A stretch of DNA of 64,000 nt from Salinimicrobium sp049680855 (GTDB lineage Bacteria; Bacteroidota; Bacteroidia; Flavobacteriales; Flavobacteriaceae), in NCBI RefSeq assembly GCF_049680855.1, contig NZ_JBMPGS010000005.1, forward strand, positions 62,001 through 126,000. The letters run 5' to 3'. Within the stretch, counting starts at the first letter, position 1; each line of letters opens with the position of its first letter. The position numbers were made by a program, and so were the translations under genes. The notes beneath the pieces are model-generated. The model searched no databases and was not told the origin of the DNA. It saw only the letters and a list, made by a program, of their open reading frames with translations. Positions 8,096 to 16,303 of this stretch are shown here, piece by piece.

Positions 8096-9097
8096 AATTG
8101 CCTTACTTTTGATCAATTGATCAAACTTTGTGTGATCATCCAAAAATGCGGTTTTAATAGGCAGATAAAAAAGTTTCGCCTCATCAACCTCCCCTTTTAA
8201 TCTCATATAATCCTTTTCAGTAGTCAGCAGTAAATTCTGTTCGTTGATCCTTTCAAGTTCTGCGGAAGTAAAATTATGATGATCGGGAAATTCGAGATGC
8301 TCAAACTTTAAGTCCAGATCTTTAAGATGATTAACTAGCGGTGCTGGATTTGCAATCCCGGTTACCAGGCAAAACTCTTTGTTTCTAAAGCTTTCAATAT
8401 CTACACTTGAATCCTGATTCACTGCCTGCTCCCCATAAAGCACTTTTGAAAAATACAATTGTTGCCCCTGCTTAATATCAAGTTTTTCCCTGATCTTATT
8501 CCTTTCCCCTTCGGACAAACTCTCAGGACATTTTGTAACCACGATGACCTGCGCACGGTTTGCTCCACTAACAGGTTCTCTTAAATTTCCTGCCGGCAGC
8601 ACCAGGTCATCACTGTAGAGGTTATGATAAGGAGTCAGCAGGATATTCAAATCTGCGGAAACTTTCCGGTGTTGAAAAGCATCATCCAGAAGAATGACAC
8701 TTGGCGGCATGTTCAGCTGAAGAAGTATATTAATACCACGACTGCGCTTTTCATCTACCGCCACTATCACGTTAGGAAATTTGGTTTTAAATTGTAAAGG
8801 TTCATCCCCGGTTTCAGCAGCAGATTCTTGTCCACTTAAAAGATGAAATCCGCTGGTGGATCTTTTATATCCGCGACTCAATGTTGCAACCTTTAGTTCA
8901 TCTTTTAGCAATGTAATAAGATACTCTACCATTGGACTTTTCCCTGTACCACCCACGCTCAAATTACCAACACAAATCACCGGAACCTCAAAACTGTGAC
9001 TGTCGAATAGCCTCCGGTCATAGAAGTTATTACGAAGCCGCATGATACCACCATATAAAAGTGAAACCGGATAGAGTAGTTTTCTTGCTTTGCCCAT
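8087..9097 (-). CDS. lpxK: Tetraacyldisaccharide 4'-kinase (lipid A)
   Basis: A 336-residue inner-membrane-associated kinase that phosphorylates the 4' position of the lipid A disaccharide to give lipid IVA. A hydrophobic N-terminus precedes the P-loop GGTGKSP (from residue 49). The family motif LDDAFQHR is present near residue 137. Length is typical. No other lipid A gene is nearby. The gene converges on the kinase gene, with the stop inside their shared terminator. Confidence 0.95.
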   Translation of the reverse strand: MGKARKLLYPVSLLYGGIMRLRNNFYDRRLFDSHSFEVPVICVGNLSVGGTGKSPMVEYLITLLKDELKVATLSRGYKRSTSGFHLLSGQESAAETGDEPLQFKTKFPNVIVAVDEKRSRGINILLQLNMPPSVILLDDAFQHRKVSADLNILLTPYHNLYSDDLVLPAGNLREPVSGANRAQVIVVTKCPESLSEGERNKIREKLDIKQGQQLYFSKVLYGEQAVNQDSSVDIESFRNKEFCLVTGIANPAPLVNHLKDLDLKFEHLEFPDHHNFTSAELERINEQNLLLTTEKDYMRLKGEVDEAKLFYLPIKTAFLDDHTKFDQLIKSKAIKK

Positions 9098-9130
9098 TTC
9101 AGCGAAAGTATAATATTTATCTTTGAAATG

Positions 9131-9180
9131 GAAAAAAGGTTCAAGGTTTAAGGTTCAAGGCTGTAGGCTGTAAAATCAAG
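9131..9180. repeat. Degenerate intergenic tandem words
   Basis: Short words such as AAGGTTCAAGG and GGCTGTAGGCTGTA are repeated imperfectly between divergent genes. A similar tract occurs near 28880-28915. It does not look coding. Confidence 0.45.
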
Positions 9181-9245
9181 ATATTTTCCCGCTGGTCCAT
9201 TCCTGAAACTAACCATTCAATCACATCCAAACTTATAAACTGGTT

Positions 9246-9278
9246 TTTGTAAATTGCAGTTCAGGGTTTTTATATTTG
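9246..9278 (+). promoter_or_regulatory. Promoter of the Nif3-like gene
   Basis: TTTG, 21 nt, then TATATTTG matches the Bacteroidota -33/-7 promoter layout and lies 26 nt before the start at 9304. Confidence 0.7.
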
Positions 9279-9303
9279 GATTTCACTTTCTACACCTCAA
9301 GAT

Positions 9304-10398
9304 ATGCAGATAAAGGACATCACCAAAGCTATAGAACAATTGGCTCCCCTGCCCTACGCAGAAGGATTTGACAACGTAGGCTTGCTTACCGGTACCATTG
9401 ACACTGAAGTGACAGGAGTACTGGTCACCTTGGATACACTGGAAACTGTGGTAGACGAAGCAATTGAGAAAAATTGCAACCTCATCGTGAGCTTTCACCC
9501 CATCATATTCTCCGGACTCAAAAAGCTAACAGGTTCAAATTATGTGGAACGCACGGTACTAAAAGCGATCAAGAATGACATTGCCATCTACGCTATCCAT
9601 ACCGCGCTAGATAATAGTTTTAATGGCGTAAATGACATGATTTGTGAGCAACTGAATCTCAAGAACAGAAAAATTCTTATCCCGCAGCAGGAGAGTATCA
9701 AAAAACTTGTCACTTATGTTCCGAAAAATGAAGCCACCAAAGTAAGAGAAGCTCTTTTCGCTGTAGGAGCAGGCAGTATCGGCAATTACGACCACTGCAG
9801 TTTTAATTTGGAGGGACTTGGATCTTTCCGCGGGAATGAAGATTCCAATCCCAGCATTGGCGAAAAAGGAAGCACCCATTTTGAGCAGGAAACTCAGCTG
9901 AATATCACCTTTCCAAAGCATCTCCAAAAGCTCATTTTAAAGACACTTTTTGAAAACCATTCTTATGAAGAGGTAGCCTATGAGATCACGACCTTAGAAA
10001 ATACCAATCAGCATATAGGTATAGGGATGACGGGCGAATTGGAAGAAAGGATGGAAGAAACGGCATTTTTGGAGCTTCTGAAGAAAACTTTTCATACCGG
10101 GTGTATAAGACACTCAAAACTGCTGAATAAACCCATTAAAAAAATAGCCGTACTTGGCGGCAGCGGAAGTTTTGCGATTGAACATGCCAAAAAAGCTGAT
10201 GCCGACATGTACATAACAGCAGATCTTAAGTACCACGATTTCTATAAAGCTGAGGAAAAGCTGGTGCTCGCAGACATTGGGCATTTTGAAAGTGAACAGT
10301 TCACAAAAAGCCTCTTAGTTTCTTATCTTAAGAAAAAATTTGCTAATTTTGCAGTCGTTTTATCAAACACAGATACCAATCCTATCAAGTATTTTTAA
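9304..10398 (+). CDS. Nif3-like dinuclear metal centre protein
   Basis: A 364-residue member of the Nif3/DUF34 family (GTP cyclohydrolase I type 2 homologue). Conserved metal-site segments are VSFHPIIF, HTALDNSFNGVND and, near the C-terminus, ADIGHFESE. The protein is longer than the minimal form because the middle (about 130-235) carries the PII-like insertion usual in this phylum. Family members form toroidal hexamers and bind two metal ions per subunit; the substrate is not firmly established. The coiled-coil protein gene follows after 2 nt, a pairing I recall as common in Bacteroidota. Confidence 0.9.
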   Translation: MQIKDITKAIEQLAPLPYAEGFDNVGLLTGTIDTEVTGVLVTLDTLETVVDEAIEKNCNLIVSFHPIIFSGLKKLTGSNYVERTVLKAIKNDIAIYAIHTALDNSFNGVNDMICEQLNLKNRKILIPQQESIKKLVTYVPKNEATKVREALFAVGAGSIGNYDHCSFNLEGLGSFRGNEDSNPSIGEKGSTHFEQETQLNITFPKHLQKLILKTLFENHSYEEVAYEITTLENTNQHIGIGMTGELEERMEETAFLELLKKTFHTGCIRHSKLLNKPIKKIAVLGGSGSFAIEHAKKADADMYITADLKYHDFYKAEEKLVLADIGHFESEQFTKSLLVSYLKKKFANFAVVLSNTDTNPIKYF

Positions 10399-10400
10399 CT

Positions 10401-11180
10401 ATGGCAAAAAAAACCGATGTTACTGTAGAAGAGAAGTTAAGAGCATTGTACGATCTTCAACTAATCGATTCCCGCGTGGATGAAATAAGAAACGTACGAG
10501 GTGAACTTCCGCTAGAGGTAGAAGATTTAGAAGATGAAGTAGCCGGTCTTAATACCCGCTTAGACAAGTTAGATGCCGATTTAGAAGTAATCGATAATGA
10601 CATCGCCGATAAGAAAAACCTTATTGAAGAAGCCAAAGCAGCTATAAAGAAATATACAGAACAACAAAAGAATGTTCGTAACAACCGCGAATTCAATGCC
10701 CTTTCTAAAGAAATTGAATTTCAGGAGCTGGAAATAGAACTTGCCGAAAAGCAAATCAAAGAGCACCGTGCTCAAATAGAGCAGAAAAATCAGGTGATCG
10801 AAGACACCAAGCAACGTCTTGAAGAGCGTAAAAAACACCTGAACCACAAAAAAGGAGAACTTAACGAGATCCTAGCCGAAACTGAAAAAGAGGAACAGGC
10901 ACTTATTAAAAAGTCTGAAGAATTTGAACAGCAAATAGAAGAGCGTCTTGTTACTGCTTACAAAAGAATTCGTGGCAGTGTAAAAAATGGATTGGCAGTA
11001 GTGCCAATTGAACGTGGCGCATCTGGAGGTTCCTTCTTTACCATTCCGCCGCAGGTGATCATGGAGATCGCAGGTCGCAGAAAAGTGATTACAGATGAGC
11101 ACAGTGGGCGAATTCTCGTAGATGAAGAACTGGCACAGGAAGAAAGAGAGAAAATGAACGAACTTTTTGCAAGCTTCTAA
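10401..11180 (+). CDS. Coiled-coil protein with degenerate C-terminal zinc ribbon
   Basis: A 259-residue protein, nearly all long charged coiled coil (about 12-190) with a small C-terminal domain. The fold and the segment FFTIPPQVIMEI match the CT398/zf-RING_7-type proteins usually encoded beside nif3. In that family the C-terminal module carries CxxC pairs; here the equivalent segments read GASGGS and DEHSGRI and contain no Cys at all, so zinc binding is probably lost. The structural domain seems intact (IPPQ, GRILVDEEL). The cellular role is unknown. Translation is probably coupled to the Nif3-like gene. Confidence 0.85.
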   Translation: MAKKTDVTVEEKLRALYDLQLIDSRVDEIRNVRGELPLEVEDLEDEVAGLNTRLDKLDADLEVIDNDIADKKNLIEEAKAAIKKYTEQQKNVRNNREFNALSKEIEFQELEIELAEKQIKEHRAQIEQKNQVIEDTKQRLEERKKHLNHKKGELNEILAETEKEEQALIKKSEEFEQQIEERLVTAYKRIRGSVKNGLAVVPIERGASGGSFFTIPPQVIMEIAGRRKVITDEHSGRILVDEELAQEEREKMNELFASF

Positions 11181-11205
11181 AAAAGCAGCAAAATTATATT
11201 TAAAG

Positions 11206-11234
11206 AACCCTTCACGATTGTGAAGGGTTTTTTG
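11206..11234 (+). terminator. Terminator after the coiled-coil gene
   Basis: AACCCTTCAC and GTGAAGGGTT form a 10-bp stem with a 4-nt loop, followed by six T. This closes the Nif3-like and coiled-coil operon. Confidence 0.93.
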
Positions 11235-11280
11235 TTTTCCTCTCCCCCGCCCTCTCCAAAAGAGAGGGAGCTATTTTGTT

Positions 11281-11380
11281 TCTCTGAAATCTTACAGTCG
11301 GATTTGAGATTTAGAATTTGTTCATTTAAGATTTGGAGATTGGAATTTGGAATTAGAGAATTTGAAAATTCTGCTTAACA
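11281..11380. repeat. Degenerate AATTTG/GATTTG intergenic tract
   Basis: Imperfect repetition of GATTTGGA, GGAATTTGG and related words over about 70 nt. It contains no open reading frame of note. Confidence 0.4.
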
Positions 11381-11433
11381 TCTCTTTCACAACAACTTAT
11401 TTTGTAAGCCTTATCTTTATAAAAACATAACTT

Positions 11434-12012
11434 ATGAAAAAGGGCATTTTTGGTATACTTTCTGTTTTTCTTCTTGCAGGTTGCGTAGAAGAAAAAAAAG
11501 CCAGCCGGGAGGGCGAACCGGTATTAAAAGGTGAAGATACAGTACAAAGCGATTTCACTCTGGACGACATTGATGAAGATCGGGACAATGTAAGAGTTCA
11601 GGAGGAAGCTACAAAGACCAGAAAGGAATCTGTGAATTATGAATTCACAGGCACTTACCAGCGACAAGACACAGAAGCTACCGGGGAAAGCTGTGGCTTA
11701 CTCGAGATTTCCTTTGCCACTACTTCAGAAGTATGCATCGTCCCCGGCGAGATTTATATCTCGGTTGATTTTGAAAAGACAGATTCTAACCATGCCGATA
11801 TCTTTTTGGTGGAACCCACAAATATTGAAAATGCACAGAACAAACTTCCGTGGGATGAATTCGACAGAGACACACCAATTGCCACTTTAGAACTTCAATC
11901 TAACGGAACTCTGGAGCTAGACTGGAAAGGATTTCACATCAATAAGGAATTGGCAACAGATTATGCTATTTTAGGAAAAAAAACATTAGAAGGAACATAT
12001 GAAAGAAAATAA
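11434..12012 (+). CDS. Lipoprotein of unknown function
   Basis: A 192-residue lipoprotein with a short signal peptide ending in LAGC (Cys17). An acidic linker (about 18-65) is followed by a small domain (about 70-192) that starts YEFTGTYQRQDTEATGESCG and looks beta-rich. I do not recognise the family. Its last 14 nt overlap the msrA start, so the two are translated together. A TATCTTTA element at 11412-11419 is the nearest promoter-like sequence. Confidence 0.8.
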   Translation: MKKGIFGILSVFLLAGCVEEKKASREGEPVLKGEDTVQSDFTLDDIDEDRDNVRVQEEATKTRKESVNYEFTGTYQRQDTEATGESCGLLEISFATTSEVCIVPGEIYISVDFEKTDSNHADIFLVEPTNIENAQNKLPWDEFDRDTPIATLELQSNGTLELDWKGFHINKELATDYAILGKKTLEGTYERK

Positions 12013-12682
12013 AATAAACCTGCTACTCATTTTATCATTCATTTTTACGGTCACTACCGGTTGTGGAAATAATTCTGAACAACATGCCACCCGTGCTGAA
12101 ATAGCAAACGCCGAACCGGTGAAGGTACCCGCTCAAAATGGTCTTGAAAGGGCCTATTTTGCCAGCGGTTGCTTCTGGTGCGTGGAAGCTGTTTATGAAA
12201 GCGTAAAAGGCGTAAAAGAAGTGATTTCCGGATATTCGGGAGGGCACACGAAGAACCCCACTTACGAAGAGAGTAACACTGGCCGCACCGGGCATGCCGA
12301 AGCTGTAGAAGTGATCTATGACCCCGAAGTAATTGATTTTGCCACGCTGGTAGATGTTTATTTTGGTTCGCAGGACCCAACCCAGAAAAATGGCCAGGGT
12401 CCGGATATTGGATCACAGTACCGTTCCATTATTTTTTACCAGAATGAAGAGCAAAAGAAGGTCATTCAGCAGAAAAAAGAAGCGCTAGCGAGCAAACTTA
12501 ACGAAGAGATTGCCGCAGAGATCTTACCGTTTCAGAAGTTTTGGAAAGCAGAAGAATACCACCAGGATTACGAGGCTCGAAATCCTTACAACTCCTATAT
12601 TCAGAATGTTTCAATTCCGCGTATCAACAGGTTTAAAGAAAAATTTCCCGAACTCCTGAAAGAAAACAGTCACTATAAATAA
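11999..12682 (+). CDS. msrA: Peptide methionine sulfoxide reductase MsrA, lipoprotein form
   Basis: A 227-residue enzyme that reduces the S epimer of methionine sulfoxide in proteins. The catalytic motif GCFWC places the nucleophile at Cys58. The GHAEAVEVIYDP and EYHQDY segments typical of the family are present. Unlike cytosolic MsrA, it has an N-terminal lipoprotein signal with TTGC (Cys22), so it should act on oxidised envelope proteins. It overlaps the preceding lipoprotein gene by 14 nt. No msrB is seen in the window. Confidence 0.95.
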   Translation: MKENKINLLLILSFIFTVTTGCGNNSEQHATRAEIANAEPVKVPAQNGLERAYFASGCFWCVEAVYESVKGVKEVISGYSGGHTKNPTYEESNTGRTGHAEAVEVIYDPEVIDFATLVDVYFGSQDPTQKNGQGPDIGSQYRSIIFYQNEEQKKVIQQKKEALASKLNEEIAAEILPFQKFWKAEEYHQDYEARNPYNSYIQNVSIPRINRFKEKFPELLKENSHYK

Positions 12683-12686
12683 GGAT

Positions 12687-12705
12687 CCAAAAATGGCATT
12701 TTAAG
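12687..12705. repeat. 19-bp palindrome copy
   Basis: CCAAAAATGGCATTTTAAG, just after the msrA stop. The inner arms AAAAATG and CATTTT are intact. Confidence 0.45.
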
Positions 12706-12753
12706 CCAGGTTTTATTTACGTATTTTCGCCTACTTAAAAGCCTCTGCTCACA

Positions 12754-14244
12754 ATGGATATCACCACTGAAAATGTTTTGCTGGTTGGATCCCTGCTACT
12801 GCTCATAAGCATTCTGGCAGGAAAAACCTCCTACAGGTTTGGCGTACCAACTCTTATCCTTTTTCTTGCGGTGGGAATCCTTGCAGGTTCAGAAGGTATT
12901 GGCGGGATCAATTTTGACAGTCCGCAGCTGGCGCAATTCGTGGGTATTGTTTCGCTCAATTTCATTCTCTTTTCCGGAGGGCTTGATACGAGCTGGAAAA
13001 CCATCAAACCCGTGCTGTGGCAGGGAATAGCTCTTTCCACTTTAGGAGTTCTTTTTACCGCTGTTGGAGTCGGCACCTTTGTCTGGGCGATTACAGATTT
13101 CAGCATTTATGAAGGCTTGCTCCTCGGCGCCATTGTTTCTTCTACAGATGCAGCTGCAGTTTTCTCCATTCTACGAGGTAAAAATCTTGCTCTAAAGAAA
13201 AATCTTCGACCCACGCTAGAGCTGGAAAGCGGTAGTAATGATCCTATGGCCTATTTTCTAACCATTGCTTTCCTGGGGCTTGTAGTGAATCAGGATGAAG
13301 GGATCCTTTCCATTGTACCGTTGTTTTTCCAGCAGATCCTTATAGGGCTCGCGCTGGGATTCATCTTCGGAAAAATGAGTAAAATGATCATTAACCGTAT
13401 TCGGCTGGATTTCGACGGATTATATCCTGTACTGGCCATTGCCCTCATGTTCATTGTCTTTTCGGCTACAGATGCTCTGGGCGGAAATGGTTTTTTGGCG
13501 GTTTACATCAGCGGAGTTTACCTCGGAAATCAAGACCTGATCCACAAAAAGACCATCATGCGATTCTTCGACGGACTTGCATGGCTCATGCAAATCGTAC
13601 TTTTCCTCACCCTTGGTTTACTGGTTTTTCCCAGTGGGGTGGTAGAAGTTCTGGGACTGGGAGTTTTAATTTCAGTGTTTCTCATCCTGGTTGCAAGGCC
13701 AATCGGCGTAATGCTCAGCCTCTCTCCTTTTAAAATGAAAATGAGAAGACGCTGGTATATTTCCTGGGTGGGACTACGTGGAGCGGTACCTATTGTGTTT
13801 GCGACTTACCCGCTCTTAGCAGGAATTGAAAAAGCAGAAATGATCTTTAATATCGTGTTTTTTGTTTCCCTCTCCTCGGTGCTAATACAAGGCACCACCC
13901 TATCTACTGTGGCCAAATGGCTGCATGTCGCACTTCCGGGAAAAGTAAAGCCAAAATCTCCCGTAGACACTTTCCTCTCTGACAGCACAAAATCATTGAT
14001 TAGAGAAATCACCATTCCGCCAGATAATTTCTCCGTCGGAAAAAGAATTGTAGACCTGCATTTCCCCAGAAAGGCCATTATTGCCATGATTTCGCGGGAA
14101 GATAAATTCCTCACTCCAAATGGTGCCACTCAAATAGAGGAAAATGACACCTTGATCGTCCTTATGGAAGATAAAAGGAACCTGGAAGGCGTTTATGAAA
14201 GCCTGTTTATGAATCCGAAAGAATATTTGGAAGAGGAAAATTGA
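12754..14244 (+). CDS. Potassium/proton antiporter, CPA1 (NhaP2/CvrA type)
   Basis: A 496-residue cation/proton antiporter. About twelve membrane helices fill residues 5-395, with family blocks SSTDAAAVFSILRG and LESGSNDPMAYFL in the ion-transport core. The C-terminal about 90 residues form a TrkA_C (RCK-C) regulatory domain (EITIPPDNFSVGKRIVDLHF onwards). This architecture matches NhaP2-type proteins that exchange K+ (or Na+) for H+. It is expected in the inner membrane and involved in volume and pH control. The exact cation is inferred from architecture only. Confidence 0.92.
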   Translation: MDITTENVLLVGSLLLLISILAGKTSYRFGVPTLILFLAVGILAGSEGIGGINFDSPQLAQFVGIVSLNFILFSGGLDTSWKTIKPVLWQGIALSTLGVLFTAVGVGTFVWAITDFSIYEGLLLGAIVSSTDAAAVFSILRGKNLALKKNLRPTLELESGSNDPMAYFLTIAFLGLVVNQDEGILSIVPLFFQQILIGLALGFIFGKMSKMIINRIRLDFDGLYPVLAIALMFIVFSATDALGGNGFLAVYISGVYLGNQDLIHKKTIMRFFDGLAWLMQIVLFLTLGLLVFPSGVVEVLGLGVLISVFLILVARPIGVMLSLSPFKMKMRRRWYISWVGLRGAVPIVFATYPLLAGIEKAEMIFNIVFFVSLSSVLIQGTTLSTVAKWLHVALPGKVKPKSPVDTFLSDSTKSLIREITIPPDNFSVGKRIVDLHFPRKAIIAMISREDKFLTPNGATQIEENDTLIVLMEDKRNLEGVYESLFMNPKEYLEEEN

Positions 14245-14265
14245 TATAATAAGCCGGCCAATCCT

Positions 14266-15612
14266 TTAATCTTCTTTCAAGAGCGCCAGGATCTTCTCTT
14301 CCACTTCTTTAGAATCCCATTTTTGAGATAAATCCTGCATTTTCATCACCTCATCCATAATTGCGGCCTGCCGGTCTCCAATTTGCAGCGCTTCGGAATA
14401 AGATTTATCTGAAAAGGTGACGCGGGAGTAGACAGGAATCCATTCTTCGGGATGTTTTTCAGCAAACCTGCTTTCAATTTTCTTCCGAAGCAAAAATTTC
14501 TCATCGGCAGTTTTACTGCTCATTTCAACAAAATTCCTGAAGCTTAGTTCGGCAATAGCATCGGCATTGGGTTTTCTCATTTTTTGATATTCCTTAAAAA
14601 TAGCTTCCCAATCCCCTTTTTGAGACTCCAGCAATTCCATCATTCGGGTAATATCTTCAAATCCTGCGTTCATACCCTGCCCGTAGAAAGGCACAATGGC
14701 ATGGGCGGCATCGCCAACAAGAGCTACTTTATCTCCATACGTCCATGGGAAACACTTGATGGTCACCAGCGCACTGGTTGGGTTTTTAAAGAAATCTCGC
14801 ATCAAATTAGAGATTTCATCTTTAATATCGGGAAAGAAGGAGTTAAAGAATTCTTCCGCTTTTTCTTCAGTAGAAATAGCTTCAAAGGAATGTTCTCCTT
14901 CAAAAGGCATAAATAAGGTACAGGTAAAACTGCCGTCAAGATTGGGCATTGCAATAAGCATAAACCTGCCGCGCGGCCAGATGTGAAAAGAATTTTTATC
15001 CAGTTTATGACTGCCGTCGCTGTTTGCCGGGATGTTTAGTTCTTTATAGCCAACCTCCAGAAAATGCTGAGAATAGTTGAACCTGCTTTGACGCTGCATT
15101 TTGTGCCGAACCCTTGAAAAAGCACCATCGGCTCCAAAAATGAGGTCAAAAGTATACTCTTCCAGTTGTCCCTGTTCAGATTTACCGGTGTAAAGTTTTG
15201 CTTCAGCAAGATCTACATCCCACACTTTTTCCTCAAACCTGAATTCCACTCCGGCAGCTTCAGCAAGATCGATCATTTTTCGGTTTAGTACTCCTCGGGA
15301 AATAGAATATATCGCCTCTTCCTTCTTTCCATATTTTTGAAAATAGGTTGGTTTCTCGTTGACGTGCATGGCACGCTGGAAAAGTGGAATTGCCAGTTTT
15401 CTTACTTCTTCTTCTATTCCTGCCTTCCGCAGCGCTTTCCAGCCCCTGTTAGACATTGCCAGATTGATGGAGCGACCAGAGAATTCTACCGTACGAACAT
15501 CTGGGCGACGGTCAAAAACAGTGACCCGGTGACCGGATTTTCTAAGATGAATTGCCAGAAGGGAACCAACAAGCCCGGAACCAACAATGGCTATATTTTT
15601 TAAATTAGGCAT
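14266..15612 (-). CDS. kmo: Kynurenine 3-monooxygenase
   Basis: A 448-residue FAD monooxygenase that hydroxylates L-kynurenine to 3-hydroxykynurenine using NADPH and O2. The FAD-binding GSGLVGSLLA motif is at about 10-19, with the acidic end of strand 2 at FDRRPD. The DG motif reads GADGAFSRVR, and the second flavin motif is LVGDAAHAIVPFYGQGMN. The YGQGMN signature and length fit KMO better than other flavin hydroxylases. The next enzyme, kynureninase, is also in the window (27.5-28.8 kb) but in a separate unit. Confidence 0.93.
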   Translation of the reverse strand: MPNLKNIAIVGSGLVGSLLAIHLRKSGHRVTVFDRRPDVRTVEFSGRSINLAMSNRGWKALRKAGIEEEVRKLAIPLFQRAMHVNEKPTYFQKYGKKEEAIYSISRGVLNRKMIDLAEAAGVEFRFEEKVWDVDLAEAKLYTGKSEQGQLEEYTFDLIFGADGAFSRVRHKMQRQSRFNYSQHFLEVGYKELNIPANSDGSHKLDKNSFHIWPRGRFMLIAMPNLDGSFTCTLFMPFEGEHSFEAISTEEKAEEFFNSFFPDIKDEISNLMRDFFKNPTSALVTIKCFPWTYGDKVALVGDAAHAIVPFYGQGMNAGFEDITRMMELLESQKGDWEAIFKEYQKMRKPNADAIAELSFRNFVEMSSKTADEKFLLRKKIESRFAEKHPEEWIPVYSRVTFSDKSYSEALQIGDRQAAIMDEVMKMQDLSQKWDSKEVEEKILALLKED

Positions 15613-15633
15613 TCATTTTCTTTAGGTTGGGTG

Positions 15634-15641
15634 CAAATTTA
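15634..15641 (-). promoter_or_regulatory. -7 element of kmo
   Basis: TAAATTTG on the minus strand matches TAnnTTTG and lies 22 nt before the kmo start. Confidence 0.5.
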
Positions 15642-15868
15642 ACTAAAAGAAGTGAGAATGCTCCTTCCCGCCTTCAGCTTCAATACATAAAGCAGCATTC
15701 AAAATTGGGTTTTTTGGTTTCACTTCTAAAGCCTTAACTTCTAAAAAAAATACGTCTCAAACATGTAAAGGATGTTTATACCTTATGGCAGCTGCTATTG
15801 CTGAAACTTAAAATTGCGTAAGTTGATTTTCCTGCCAAATATTTTAGTCGCCATCCTCTTTCTGAGCG

Positions 15869-15886
15869 TTAAACCTGCGTTAAAGA
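15869..15886. promoter_or_regulatory. Dyad motif, copy 4 (upstream of the 51-residue membrane protein)
   Basis: TTAAACCTGCGTTAAAGA on the plus strand. It lies 24 nt upstream of a TATCTTTA -7-like element at 15911-15918. Because the motif is nearly symmetric it could serve the plus-strand gene at 16046; kmo starts about 257 nt away on the other side. The stretch 15642-15868 between kmo and this site shows nothing else I can name. Confidence 0.5.
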
Positions 15887-15910
15887 CCATAACACGAGAA
15901 TTACATTCTT

Positions 15911-15918
15911 TATCTTTA
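15911..15918 (+). promoter_or_regulatory. -7-like element before the structured leader
   Basis: TATCTTTA differs from TAnnTTTG only in the last base. A start of transcription just after it would give a leader of about 120 nt. Confidence 0.4.
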
Positions 15919-15964
15919 ATTATTCATAAGGTCTAAAACAGGCACATTTCTGCATAAATTTTAC

Positions 15965-16034
15965 TGCTGAAGGAGCCGCGAAAACCTGGTGAAACCAAAT
16001 TATAGGATCTAACCCGCGGCCGAAAGGCTGCAAA
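15965..16034 (+). ncRNA. Candidate structured 5' leader RNA
   Basis: A GC-rich segment in an AT-rich intergenic region. GCCGCG (15975-15980) pairs perfectly with CGCGGC (16015-16020) and encloses a small hairpin, TGGT-GAA-ACCA (15987-15997). Immediately after, GGCC-GAAA-GGCT (16018-16029) forms a GNRA hairpin that shares 16018-16020 with the first helix, so the two are mutually exclusive. The start codon of the next gene is 17 nt downstream. I could not match it to a riboswitch class from memory. Confidence 0.45.
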
Positions 16035-16045
16035 AAACAATAACC

Positions 16046-16201
16046 ATGAGAGATTTAGTTTGGCTTATCGTAGTATTATTAATCATTGGATGGTTAGTAG
16101 GATTTTTTGCCTTCCCAGATTTGGGCAGCATCATTCACATCCTAATCGTTATCGCAGTGATTTTAATATTATATAAACTGCTTACTGGCAGGAATTTGTA
16201 A
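16046..16201 (+). CDS. Small membrane protein, Lmo0937 family-like
   Basis: A 51-residue protein, almost entirely two hydrophobic helices (about 4-22 and 29-44) joined by FPDLG, with a short basic end (KLLTGRNL). Composition and the loop resemble the Lmo0937 family of small membrane proteins, often expressed under stress; the function is unknown. It stands alone between a long leader and a strong terminator. Dyad motif copy 4, shared with the fasciclin genes, suggests common regulation. Confidence 0.8.
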   Translation: MRDLVWLIVVLLIIGWLVGFFAFPDLGSIIHILIVIAVILILYKLLTGRNL

Positions 16202-16218
16202 TTCAATAACTTAAATTC

Positions 16219-16282
16219 AAAAAAGCTGCTTGAAATCCTGCTTTTCCTGTGCACGGAAATAGGGTTTCGGGCAGCTTTTTTT
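16219..16282 (+). terminator. Long-stem terminator after the 51-residue membrane protein
   Basis: AAAAAAGCTGC and GCAGCTTTTTTT pair at the base, with further pairing inside (GAAATCCT with AGGGTTTC, TTTCC with GGAAA). This gives a long extended hairpin with a T tract. Confidence 0.8.
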
Positions 16283-16303
16283 GTAATTTTTAAATCAATT
16301 TAA

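Noticed and set aside
12054..12416. A 120-residue open frame on the minus strand within msrA
   Set aside because: It lies opposite a gene with a clear active-site motif, has no start context, and its sequence is Arg/Gln-rich as expected for a shadow frame.
15975..16029. Assigning the leader RNA to a known riboswitch (cobalamin, TPP, SAM, fluoride, hammerhead)
   Set aside because: No conserved core of these classes is present. The CTGCTGA..GAAA fragment looks like a hammerhead only superficially, as the core differs and the stems do not fit.
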